In this document: one piece after another, positions 1-6,173 of the stretch | Position numbering within the stretch: the stretch's first letter is position 1 | Layout: every line of letters begins with the position of its first letter | Origin: CAYLOP01 sp964385305 | Lineage (GTDB): Bacteria > Chloroflexota > Anaerolineae > Anaerolineales > E44-bin32 | NCBI GenBank assembly: GCA_964385305.1 | Contig: CAYLOP010000094.1 | Span: 1-12,016 of the forward strand | Length of the DNA stretch: 12,016 nt | Direction of reading: 5' to 3' | Program-made: the position numbers and the translations under genes | Notes under the pieces: generated by a model | Told to the model about the DNA's origin: nothing | The model's database searches: none | What the model saw: only the letters and a program-made list of their open reading frames with translations

Positions 1-189
1 GAAGATCAGGCAACCTGTGCGACAAGAGACGCTGATCTGATCGCCTTCTTGATCGACTTTCAACTCCCCATGTTCGGGCGCCTGCGCTTCAAAACGTTTC
101 GTCTCTCGACCCGAGATGCGTAAATCTCCACCCACACTCAGGATCTTCACTGTGATTTTTTCGCCAACCTCAAGCTGAACTTTTTCCAT
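1..189 (-). CDS. DUF4097-like protein, N-terminal 63 residues (cut by window edge)
   Basis: The reading frame opens at an ATG with a strong ribosome binding site (AAGGAGG, 7 bases upstream) and stays open to the window edge, giving 63 residues. The protein starts MEKVQLEVGEKITVKILSVG and continues with short alternating beta-strand segments (GGDLRISGRE, LKVDQEGDQISVSCRTGC). There is no signal peptide or membrane segment in the visible part. The pattern of a G-D-L-x-I/V-x-G repeat resembles DUF4097/LiaG-like beta-helical 'putative adhesin' proteins, which often sit beside small regulators in Chloroflexota and Firmicutes. It follows the DUF2089 gene by 42 bases and is probably co-transcribed with it. 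That it is a gene is fairly certain. The family assignment is from motif memory on a fragment and is tentative. Confidence 0.75.
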   Translation of the reverse strand, partial: MEKVQLEVGEKITVKILSVGGDLRISGRETKRFEAQAPEHGELKVDQEGDQISVSCRTGCLIF

Positions 190-202
190 CAAATGCCTCC
201 TT
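181..202 (-). promoter_or_regulatory. Ribosome binding site of the DUF4097-like gene
   Basis: Read on the minus strand, GGAGAAGGAGG precedes the ATG by 7 bases. This near-perfect Shine-Dalgarno sequence fixes the start of the truncated gene and supports it as a real coding sequence despite the missing remainder. Confidence 0.7.
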
Positions 203-231
203 CTCCATCCTGGCAATATACACTTTTGGGT

Positions 232-612
232 TTATTCGCCCTCGAGCAAGCGCATCGCGTCTGCAGATGAGATCTCACCTTTGGCCAACTGATCGAGAAT
301 TACATGTCGCTCTTCATCGCTAAGACCCGAGGCTTCCGGACCAACCGGGAACCCCATTGCGCGGATGATCTGCGTCAAACGTGCACGTAGCGTGGGGTAC
401 GACATTCCAAGTTCAGGCTCCATCCTGCTGAGCTTGCCTTCGCAGCGAATGAATGTCTCTAGGAACTTGAGTTGTTCCGCCGTGAGGCGTCCAAAGCTCC
501 CAACATCAAAATGGCCTTCAATCGTCGTGTCGCAGCTGCGGCATCGTAAGCGTGTGACGGACAAACGCTCGCCGCATACAGGACAGGAGGTTAGTATTGG
601 GTTCATATCCAT
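232..612 (-). CDS. DUF2089 family zinc-ribbon / HTH protein
   Basis: A 126-residue soluble protein. Residues 10-28 hold a CPVCG...CRSC zinc ribbon. Residues 43-90 (LTAEQLKFLETFIRCEGKLS ... GMSYPTLRARL) form a helix-turn-helix resembling sigma-factor region 4. The last ~25 residues (ILDQLAKGEISSADAMRLLE) form a short SHOCT-like oligomerisation helix pair. This zinc ribbon/HTH/SHOCT-like order and length match the DUF2089 family, thought to be small DNA-binding regulators, though no member's target is established to my knowledge. The ATG at 612 has GGGAG only 3 bases upstream. The third-codon ATG at 606 has better spacing (9 bases), so the protein may start MNPILTS. It lies between an 84-residue membrane protein and a DUF4097-like gene, so it may control this unit itself. 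Confidence 0.88.
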   Translation of the reverse strand: MDMNPILTSCPVCGERLSVTRLRCRSCDTTIEGHFDVGSFGRLTAEQLKFLETFIRCEGKLSRMEPELGMSYPTLRARLTQIIRAMGFPVGPEASGLSDEERHVILDQLAKGEISSADAMRLLEGE

Positions 613-674
613 TTACTCCCGAGGGTGCGCTCAAATCGTGAAGTGTTGAGCGAATCTTCTTGGATCTCCCTGTC

Positions 675-929
675 TCAAGGCAATCGAGAAGCCATCTCCG
701 TTCGATCAAGAAGGTGATCGTGAACACGCTCTGTCTTAACCTGGGCGATCTTTTCCACAGCCAAGCCAAGCCGCACAAGAAACACACCGACTTGAGCGAG
801 AATCAAGTAGCCAATCGCTCGCTTGGGGCAATGCATCGGTGCCCACCTTCCCGCCCGCTCTGCTTCCGCTTGCATCATCGCTCGATACGCGGCGGCCTGC
901 ATCTCATAATAATGTGGGTTTTCAAACAT
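675..929 (-). CDS. Small putative membrane protein, 84 residues
   Basis: I do not recognise the family. The first ~35 residues are alanine/methionine-rich and helical (EMQAAAYRAMMQAEAERAGR), followed by a basic CPKR and one hydrophobic stretch at about residues 38-58 (AIGYLILAQVGVFLVRLGLA) that could be a single membrane helix, then a charged tail. The start is supported by GGGAGG five bases before the ATG and by a good promoter about 60 bases further upstream, so the gene is likely real despite its size. It is the first gene of the unit and precedes the DUF2089 gene by 62 bases. The context suggests a membrane partner or target of the DUF2089 regulator, but nothing in the sequence shows this directly. 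Confidence 0.72.
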   Translation of the reverse strand: MFENPHYYEMQAAAYRAMMQAEAERAGRWAPMHCPKRAIGYLILAQVGVFLVRLGLAVEKIAQVKTERVHDHLLDRTEMASRLP

Positions 930-986
930 GACAGCCTCCCATGGCGCTATCAGAATATCTTATCTGAATATCAAATAACCTTCATT

Positions 987-1014
987 ATCCTAGCATAATA
1001 TTAAATTTTGTCAA
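987..1014 (-). promoter_or_regulatory. Sigma-70-type promoter of the 84-residue protein / DUF2089 / DUF4097-like unit
   Basis: On the minus strand a perfect -35 box TTGACA (1009-1014) is followed after 16 bases by TAGGAT (987-992), 4 of 6 to the -10 consensus. The surrounding region is extremely AT-rich. Expected transcription start is near 980, giving a leader of about 50 bases before the ATG at 929. The leader carries two copies of GATATTC 13 bases apart (953-959 and 966-972, written on the minus strand). Confidence 0.7.
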
Positions 1015-1030
1015 GACTTTATTTAATATT
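997..1030. repeat. Perfect 10-bp inverted repeat flanking the -35 box
   Basis: AATATTAAAT at 997-1006 is matched by its exact reverse complement ATTTAATATT at 1021-1030, with 14 bases between that contain the TTGACA box. The placement is what an operator would show. The arms contain only A and T in an AT-rich stretch, so chance symmetry is a real alternative. Confidence 0.5.
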
Positions 1031-1102
1031 TCTTATATTTCGATTGATTTATGCAATATCGTCGCCCAAAGAGGATCTGACGGGTTATTCGAAACCGCAT
1101 AT

Positions 1103-1130
1103 TGGCCGGTCAAACCGGCTCTGATAGAAT
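1103..1130 (+). promoter_or_regulatory. Extended -10 promoter of the rRNA methyltransferase gene
   Basis: TGATAGAAT at 1122-1130 is an extended -10 (TGn plus TAGAAT, 5 of 6 to consensus). A weak -35 (TTGGCC, 1103-1108) lies 16 bases upstream. A perfect inverted repeat GCCGGT-CAA-ACCGGC (1105-1119) fills the spacer and overlaps the -35, so it could be an operator. A transcription start near 1137 leaves a leader of about 120 bases before the chosen ATG. Confidence 0.55.
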
Positions 1131-1152
1131 GCGTACATAGGTGTCTTACCTT

Positions 1153-1178
1153 GGATTGCGGGTCCGCAATTTCAATCC
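1153..1178 (+). repeat. Two mutually exclusive hairpins in the methyltransferase leader
   Basis: ATTGCGG (1155-1161) pairs perfectly with CCGCAAT (1164-1170). Alternatively GGATTG (1153-1158) pairs with CAATCC (1173-1178). The two share bases 1155-1158, so only one can form at a time. Both lie in the predicted ~120-base leader. The pairing is seen directly; a regulatory role is inference. Confidence 0.35.
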
Positions 1179-1258
1179 GACGCCATCTTTACGCACGGTC
1201 CTTCCCGATCAAGTGCGCCCTCACCCTGCCATCTAAAGGGACAACGAATGAGAAGAGC

Positions 1259-2473
1259 ATGGATCTCACACTAACAGGAATGGCCTATGGTGGTGATGCC
1301 TTTGGCCGAAACGAGCAGGGTGAGATGGTTTTCGTACCCTTCGCCCTACCGGGAGAGCGGGTGCGCGTGGAAGTCATCGAAGCGCATAAACGCTGGTGCC
1401 GCGGGCGACTATTAGAGATCCTTGAACCCTCTCCCGCGCGCCAGGAACCGCGCTGCTTACACTTCGGCCTTTGCGGCGGCTGCCATTATCAACACATGAG
1501 CTATGCCGATCAGCTCACTATAAAATCGGAGATCCTCCAATCACAATTTGAACGCATAAGCGGCCTTAGGAATCCCCCAATAATGCCAATCCTTCCATCG
1601 CCATCACCATGGAACACTCGCAACCATATCCAGTTTAGCCTCACCCCCTCCGGCCAGCTGGGATTTGTAACCGCCGATGAAAATCGAGTATTCCCGGTTG
1701 AAGAGTGCCACCTCCCCGAGCCAACCCTTGTGGACCTGTGGCCACGCATTCAATTTGATTCCATCGGTGGCCTCGAGCGCGTTGCGTTCCGCGCCGGAAC
1801 CGGTGACGAATGCTTGATCATCATGGAAGCCGACCGCGATCCCGATGTCGAGGTTGCCATCGACTTGACCGCCTCGATTGTCTGGCGCAGCCCTACGGGA
1901 TCGTTTGTCCTGGCGGGAGAATCTTCCCTGCCCTTTGAGGTGCTCGGGCGTCGATTTCGCGTCTCGGCCGGCTCGTTCTTTCAGGTTCACACGACCATGA
2001 CCGCGGAACTGGTCCGCAATATCATAGCGGCACTTGAAGTGATGCCCGGTGACATCATCTTCGATCTGTATGCTGGCGTCGGCCTCTTCAGTGCATTCCT
2101 GGCGGATGCAGGCGCCTACGTTATCGCCGTTGAATCCTCGCCTTGGTCTTGCGGTGATTTCGACGTCAACTTGGATGAGTTCGACAACGTTGAACTCTAC
2201 GAAGCCCCTGTTGAAACATCACTGCCAGCGATCCCCAAGCGTGCAGATGCGGTGCTCGTCGACCCACCACGTGCCGGGTTGAGTAAAGAGGTGCTACAGC
2301 AATTGATCGAACGCTCACCCAAGCGCCTGGTTTACCTCTCCTGCGACACAGCCACGCTCGCCCGTGACAGCAAGCGCCTTGTTGAAGGTGGCTTTCACCT
2401 AGATCGAGCCACACCGATCGACCTCTTCCCACAAACCTTCCACATCGAAACGCTCACGGTGTGGAGTTGTTAG
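1259..2473 (+). CDS. 23S rRNA (uracil-C5)-methyltransferase, RumA/RlmD/TrmA family
   Basis: A 404-residue SAM-dependent RNA methyltransferase expected to form 5-methyluridine in 23S rRNA. Residues 1-55 form a TRAM RNA-binding domain (GMAYGGDAFGR ... VFVPFALPGE). C66, C72, C75 and C150 match the family's 4Fe-4S ligands (CLHFGLCGGC, then VEECHLPEP). The methyltransferase core shows FFQVHTTMTAEL (240-251), the SAM loop IFDLYAGVGLF (267-277), DPPRAGL (335-341), the nucleophile C362 in YLSCDTATLARD, and the catalytic-base motif HIE with E397. Length fits the family. The frame is open to a TTG at 1151, but the extra 36 residues look non-coding, lack a binding site and precede the TRAM domain, so the ATG at 1259 is preferred. 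RlmC, RlmD and TrmA cannot be told apart here with certainty. Confidence 0.93.
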   Translation: MDLTLTGMAYGGDAFGRNEQGEMVFVPFALPGERVRVEVIEAHKRWCRGRLLEILEPSPARQEPRCLHFGLCGGCHYQHMSYADQLTIKSEILQSQFERISGLRNPPIMPILPSPSPWNTRNHIQFSLTPSGQLGFVTADENRVFPVEECHLPEPTLVDLWPRIQFDSIGGLERVAFRAGTGDECLIIMEADRDPDVEVAIDLTASIVWRSPTGSFVLAGESSLPFEVLGRRFRVSAGSFFQVHTTMTAELVRNIIAALEVMPGDIIFDLYAGVGLFSAFLADAGAYVIAVESSPWSCGDFDVNLDEFDNVELYEAPVETSLPAIPKRADAVLVDPPRAGLSKEVLQQLIERSPKRLVYLSCDTATLARDSKRLVEGGFHLDRATPIDLFPQTFHIETLTVWSC

Positions 2474-2770
2474 ACGTCATATTCTGTCGGATCTCTAGAT
2501 TGCAGCTCGGAAACCCTGTCGGCTACAGCTTGCATAGGTAGATGGTGGCATGTGTCGAAGCTTGCCTCTTTGCTTGTGCGAAATCGATGCCGGCGTATTG
2601 CTTCTACAAGAACCCTGTGGCTGTGTGGCTCAAGTTGAAGTTGGTGAGATGTAACGTCAGGGCTCATCATCGATCATGGCGTCAATAAAGTCATCCACGA
2701 CGAAATGCTCGCCATCTTTGAGCTGCATGCGCGGAAAGAAGGATTGGGATTGATCGGAGGCAAAGCGGAA
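2474..2770. other. Intergenic stretch between two converging genes
   Basis: No convincing gene or terminator hairpin with a T-run is visible. A 66-codon minus-strand frame ends on the methyltransferase stop but has poor codon use and no family signal. A 37-codon frame continues directly past the surE stop (2657-2770) and reads more like protein. A short direct repeat AACCCTGT(C)GGCT occurs at about 2512 and 2611. Transcription from both sides must end here, by a mechanism I cannot see. Confidence 0.5.
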
Positions 2771-3595
2771 TTAATGAGTCTTGTGAAATCGGAGCTTTTT
2801 CTCAACCGAACCCAGATCGACACGTGAGGTGAGATCAATACTCAGTGGGGTGACTGAAACCTGGCGCATCACGCGAAGTACATAGGTGTCCGAATCAGGC
2901 TCAAACCCTTCGTGATCTTCGGCTATTTCATAGCCAATCCGGTGAGGCTCATCATAGCGCTGCCGATTCGGCCGCACCGGCACGTAATACTTTACGCGTG
3001 AGAGGCGAGTGATCTGCCAGGGGGTCTCCGGTGTGGCGGTTGCGGGGATCTCAATCTTGACAACGTCCACGTCCTCTTGGCGCTCCCCATCGATCAACAT
3101 GCGAGCAAAGGTTTTTGCAAAAAATGCGGCGGCAGAGAAATCGACCTGATCAGAGTATGAGAGGTGTAAGCCGGTATCCGTCTCCAATGAGATCGCCATT
3201 GAGCGAACACCCAGAGCTGCACCTTCTATTGCGGCTCCTACCGTTCCCGAAATCGTTACCCCAAGACCGACGTTCTCGCCATAATTGATCCCGGCAACAA
3301 CCAAATCCGGCAGACGTGGTGTGAGTTCCAAAATGCCATGTTGCACGGCTTGTGCAGGTGAGCCGCCGACGGCATACACCTTCCAGGTCTTGCTTCCCAC
3401 CTGGAGCTGTTCTTCTTGAATGATTCCATCGGAGCGGATCGGCATGCTGCGACCGGTTCCCGAACACTGCTCGCGGGGCGCGACCACAGTCACGTACCCC
3501 ACCTCGGAAAGTGCTTCAGCAGCCGCCCAGAGGCCCGGGGATCGTATGCCATCATCGTTCGTGAGCAGGATGAGAGGTCTGTCAGTTTCCGTCAT
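2771..3595 (-). CDS. surE: 5'/3'-nucleotidase SurE
   Basis: A 274-residue SurE-family nucleotidase, a metal-dependent phosphatase that removes phosphate from nucleoside 5'- and 3'-monophosphates. The N-terminus carries the metal site LLTNDDGIRSPG with D14 and D15. S45 in the QCSGTGRS loop and N104 in the GINYGENVG motif supply the remaining usual ligands. The middle (GTVGAAIEGAALGVRSMAIS) is the conserved core helix/strand. The C-terminal third (VKYYVPVRPNRQRYDEP) matches the family's dimer arm. Length is normal. No strong Shine-Dalgarno precedes the ATG, but an extended -10 promoter puts the transcript start only about 8 bases upstream, so translation may be nearly leaderless. It lies 162 bases after the HD gene. 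The frame reopens for 37 codons beyond the stop. Confidence 0.95.
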   Translation of the reverse strand: MTETDRPLILLTNDDGIRSPGLWAAAEALSEVGYVTVVAPREQCSGTGRSMPIRSDGIIQEEQLQVGSKTWKVYAVGGSPAQAVQHGILELTPRLPDLVVAGINYGENVGLGVTISGTVGAAIEGAALGVRSMAISLETDTGLHLSYSDQVDFSAAAFFAKTFARMLIDGERQEDVDVVKIEIPATATPETPWQITRLSRVKYYVPVRPNRQRYDEPHRIGYEIAEDHEGFEPDSDTYVLRVMRQVSVTPLSIDLTSRVDLGSVEKKLRFHKTH

Positions 3596-3610
3596 AGAGC
3601 ACCAGCGTGT

Positions 3611-3640
3611 ATCTTACCAACCATGCATAGCGAGGGTCAA
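3611..3640 (-). promoter_or_regulatory. Promoter of surE
   Basis: On the minus strand TTGACC (3635-3640) is followed after 18 bases by TGG-TAAGAT (3611-3619), an extended -10. The -10 ends 15 bases before the ATG, so the predicted leader is about 8 bases. A TTGAC/GTCAA inverted pair (3636-3640 and 3648-3652) overlaps the -35. Confidence 0.6.
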
Positions 3641-3757
3641 TGGGACTTTGACGGTCAGCGCGTCGGACAGTATGACCCGGGTGTAATGCGTGCGCAAGGC
3701 ATTTTCACAGGCGACCCTTGGCGCAGTTTCAACGGCGGCAAATCAGGACCGTACGCA

Positions 3758-4393
3758 TCAACCTTTTCCGCGTGCCTCTGCCGCGAGTTGTTCAAAAAAA
3801 GAACAAAGCACCCGATGCCGGCGCTCACTCATGCGTTTAGCGGGCTCGGTGTGGAGGCGTTCTCGGATGCGTCTCAACTTGAACAAATACTCATGATACG
3901 CGCTGTGTGGTTCACCAGGCTCTTTCTCACCCTCCTGAAGGAATCGTTCAGAGGGTTCCGCAAAGAGGGGTTCCCCGGCTTGTAAGGCATAGCCGATCGT
4001 CCGTGCGGCGCCGAATGCACCATTGACATCTAATTTATCGGCATCGAACAGGACTTTCGCCTCCAAGGAGGCGGGCGCCTCCTTTCCTCGGAAGCGATGG
4101 GCGCGGATGCAATGCATGACCGCCTCGACACGCTCAGGTGACCATCCTTCTTCATGCAGAATCCGCTGCGCAAATTCTGCTGAAGCCTGCTCATGAGACA
4201 CGCGCTTCGACTCCTTCCCCGGGTGGGCTTCGGCGACGTCATGCAGCAACGCGGCAGCTCGCAGGATCTCCATATCCGCGCCCATTTCCTCGCCGATCTT
4301 CTCCGCCAATCTCAACACACGCATCACATGGCTGAACCCGTGGACGGGATCATCATCGTCATACCATGCTCGCGCCTGCTCAATTGTCGGCAT
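3758..4393 (-). CDS. HD-domain metal-dependent hydrolase (YedJ-like)
   Basis: A 211-residue HD-superfamily phosphohydrolase, probably acting on a nucleotide or other phosphoester; substrate unknown. Metal-site residues are H22 (HGFSHVMRV), H51-D52 (LLHDVAEA) and D119 (LFDADKLD), with H94 and H99 in HCIRAHRF as likely second-site ligands, the arrangement of YedJ-type proteins. The C-terminal ~90 residues are helical and charged. A frame 17 codons longer exists, but GGAGGG ends 7 bases before the ATG at 4393, which makes MPTIEQARAW the likely start. The gene follows the pyruvate-kinase-domain protein by 72 bases and precedes surE by 162. The neighbourhood suggests nucleotide metabolism, but this is inference. 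Confidence 0.88.
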   Translation of the reverse strand: MPTIEQARAWYDDDDPVHGFSHVMRVLRLAEKIGEEMGADMEILRAAALLHDVAEAHPGKESKRVSHEQASAEFAQRILHEEGWSPERVEAVMHCIRAHRFRGKEAPASLEAKVLFDADKLDVNGAFGAARTIGYALQAGEPLFAEPSERFLQEGEKEPGEPHSAYHEYLFKLRRIRERLHTEPAKRMSERRHRVLCSFFEQLAAEARGKG

Positions 4394-4465
4394 GCTCTTA
4401 CCCTCCCTCCTCATAGATGCATCTTTACACATTTCCGCTCGCACCGACAGGGCGCTTCATATGGT

Positions 4466-5035
4466 TCACTGGCGCGGCTTGCAGATGATCTCCAGGATGC
4501 GCATATCGAAGAATGTATGAGTGTTGCTCGCTTTGAGTACAACGGCCGTATCAAGTCCTCTCCCGGTTCCAGCGATCGCGATCACCTCTTCGCCAGCCCG
4601 CACCAGGCCTGCATCTGAAGCCATACAGGTGATCTCACAACATACCTTCACACCTGTGCCAAACAAGCGAAGAACATGCGCGATCACCTCATCAATCTGA
4701 ATGGCTCCAAAGCGCCTATGAACAGCCCTTCCCAGCATCCCAAAAGCATGGCCTGCAAAGAGAACTCGCCCGCCGTTGCGTTCAATGAGGGCGCGATTCT
4801 CTTCACGCATGGATACCCTATTGGGTTCTTTAAACCCAACGACCCCGGCCACGATGACGAGATTATGATCTTGGAAATGCTGGGACGCCTTTACCCCCGC
4901 GTCACCCGAATACGAGGCGACAACGATGTCTTTGATCCCCAACGCTTCAGCCCTCGCCTTTGCATGTTGAAGCGTATCCGCCGTGTTCTGGGAGCCTTGT
5001 TCCTCAAAATACACTACATGGGTCTCCATGGGCAT
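4466..5035 (-). CDS. Stand-alone pyruvate kinase C-terminal (alpha/beta) domain-like protein
   Basis: A 189-residue protein made only of a domain like the C-terminal alpha/beta domain of pyruvate kinase. It opens with THVVYFEEQGSQNTADTLQH, then IVVASYSGDAGVKA, VGFKEPNRV, the core KVCCEITCMASDAGL and AIAGTGRGLDTAVVLKAS, and ends FDMRILEIICKPR. These motifs match small proteins of unknown role in archaea and Chloroflexota. No pyruvate kinase catalytic barrel is present, so pyruvate kinase activity is not expected. The serine/glycine loops could bind a phosphorylated ligand. Two in-frame ATGs (5035, 5029) share a GTGAGGATGAGG ribosome-binding region, so the start is uncertain by two residues. 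It lies between rnhA (63 bases) and the HD gene (72 bases). Confidence 0.88.
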   Translation of the reverse strand: MPMETHVVYFEEQGSQNTADTLQHAKARAEALGIKDIVVASYSGDAGVKASQHFQDHNLVIVAGVVGFKEPNRVSMREENRALIERNGGRVLFAGHAFGMLGRAVHRRFGAIQIDEVIAHVLRLFGTGVKVCCEITCMASDAGLVRAGEEVIAIAGTGRGLDTAVVLKASNTHTFFDMRILEIICKPRQ

Positions 5036-5098
5036 GGCCTCATCCTCACGCTTTCGTATAACTCAGGGAATGGAAATGAACTACCCTATTGGTCTAGA

Positions 5099-5800
5099 TC
5101 ATTTGGAATCACGGGAGCCGCGGTCGCCGGGCTCACCGATATACCGCTTCGCCTCCTCCACCATGTACATCGTCTTGCACCCAGGGCAGTACAAATAGTA
5201 CTCATAATAATATTGTTGATCCGGCTTGCGCTTCCGCTTGGGGATTCGCTTAACGACGGGGGTGGAGCACTTACGGCATGGTTGGCCCGCTTCGGTGATT
5301 TTCGTCGGAGCGCCCGATTCTGATTCCCTAGCTTGCAGATAGCCCTCATCTTCTTCGGGCCTTTCCTGAGAAATTGCTGAGTAGGAGAGGTAATCAGCCC
5401 GCTCGTTGTTGCGATCCCCGGCATGACCCCTAACCCACTCGAAAGCAACTTCATGGCGTTTGCAAAGGGCAAGCAACCTCTCCCACAAATCCTCGTTGGG
5501 CACACGCCTGCCTCGATCTCGCACCCATCCTGCTTCCTGCCACTTGGATGCCTTGCCCTGCGACATCGCCTCGACAAGGTAGCGAGAATCACTGTATAAA
5601 GTGACCTGGCACGGTTCAACCAATGCCTCAAGTGCAGCAATCGCAGCCATCATCTCCATCCGGTTATTCGTTGTGAGGCGATATCCCTGCGAAAGCTCTT
5701 TTCTCACACCATCAAAGATCAGGATCGCGCCATACCCACCCGGACCCGGATTGCCCTCACACGCACCGTCTGTGTAGATGATGATATGTTTTTTCGTCAT
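5099..5800 (-). CDS. rnhA: Ribonuclease HI with a C-terminal four-cysteine extension
   Basis: A 233-residue protein, about 80 longer than classical RNase HI. Residues 1-140 are a complete catalytic domain that cuts the RNA strand of RNA-DNA hybrids. They contain D11 (YTDGACEGNPG), E49 (NNRMEMMAA), D71 (YSDSRY), H126 (VRGHAG) and D136 (NERAD). After an acidic linker, residues 175-208 carry CRKC and CPGC separated by 26 residues rich in lysine, arginine and tyrosine (RIPKRKRK, YYYEYYLYC), probably a zinc ribbon that binds nucleic acid. The ATG is preceded by AAGGGGAGTCGGGAG. It is the first of the minus-strand genes leading to the pyruvate-kinase-domain and HD proteins. RNase HI function is secure. 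The role of the extension is inference. Confidence 0.95.
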   Translation of the reverse strand: MTKKHIIIYTDGACEGNPGPGGYGAILIFDGVRKELSQGYRLTTNNRMEMMAAIAALEALVEPCQVTLYSDSRYLVEAMSQGKASKWQEAGWVRDRGRRVPNEDLWERLLALCKRHEVAFEWVRGHAGDRNNERADYLSYSAISQERPEEDEGYLQARESESGAPTKITEAGQPCRKCSTPVVKRIPKRKRKPDQQYYYEYYLYCPGCKTMYMVEEAKRYIGEPGDRGSRDSK

Positions 5801-6173
5801 AAACTCCCGACTCCCCTTCTATCTCATACTGGCCGGAAAATATGAATATTTTTTATAGGCCCATTAACTTTCGCATTGGAACGCAACACCCGCTGGTGGT
5901 AAGTGTACTGCATCCTTCCAGATCTGTTGAGCATCCTCCCATCGTCACCATCATGGCGCAACATCAGGGGAATACTGAGCCCTTACCAACATGGCATATC
6001 TTAACACTTATTCCTAATACGGATTTCCAGCTTCAATTCGAAGAACAACGGCCCGGTTTCGGGGTCACGCACACTCTTTACTTCCAAACCTTTTCTATCC
6101 ACTTTATTGGTGAATAATGAATTATGCTATGCTGGAGACAAAGATTGTGAAATGTTTGAGAAGAGCATGTTAG
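5801..6173. other. Divergent intergenic region between rnhA and the toroid gene
   Basis: This 373-base stretch separates two genes reading away from each other. Near rnhA lies a 7-bp inverted repeat, AAAATAT-GA-ATATTTT (5837-5852), a possible operator. A plus-strand 91-codon frame is open here but has antisense-like composition. On the minus strand a 33-codon GTG frame (6001-6102) reads like real protein (KGLEVKSVRDPETGPLFFEL). It lacks a binding site, so it may be a small gene, a remnant or chance. Confidence 0.45.
6107..6133 (+). promoter_or_regulatory. Possible promoter of the toroid-protein gene
   Basis: TGCTATGCT (6125-6133) is an extended -10 (TGn plus TATGCT, 4 of 6). A poor -35 (TTGGTG, 6107-6112) sits only 15 bases upstream. 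The predicted start near 6140 leaves a leader of about 34 bases. No strong Shine-Dalgarno is present, only GAGAAGAG about 8 bases before the ATG. Confidence 0.4.

Noticed and set aside
1151..1258. N-terminal 36-residue extension of the rRNA methyltransferase from a TTG start
   Set aside because: No ribosome binding site, odd composition, and the TRAM domain starts right after the ATG at 1259.
2470..2670. Minus-strand 66-codon frame ending on the methyltransferase stop
   Set aside because: Codon use unlike neighbours (rare AGA, CTA), no binding site and no recognisable domain.
3416..3985. Plus-strand 189-codon frame
   Set aside because: Antisense to surE and the HD gene; arginine/serine-rich shadow translation with no motif.
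4394..4444. Longer start of the HD protein
   Set aside because: A strong GGAGGG site with correct spacing marks the ATG at 4393.
5842..6117. Plus-strand 91-codon frame in the rnhA-toroid gap
   Set aside because: Histidine/proline-rich antisense-like composition, no ribosome binding site, and a better protein-like frame lies opposite.
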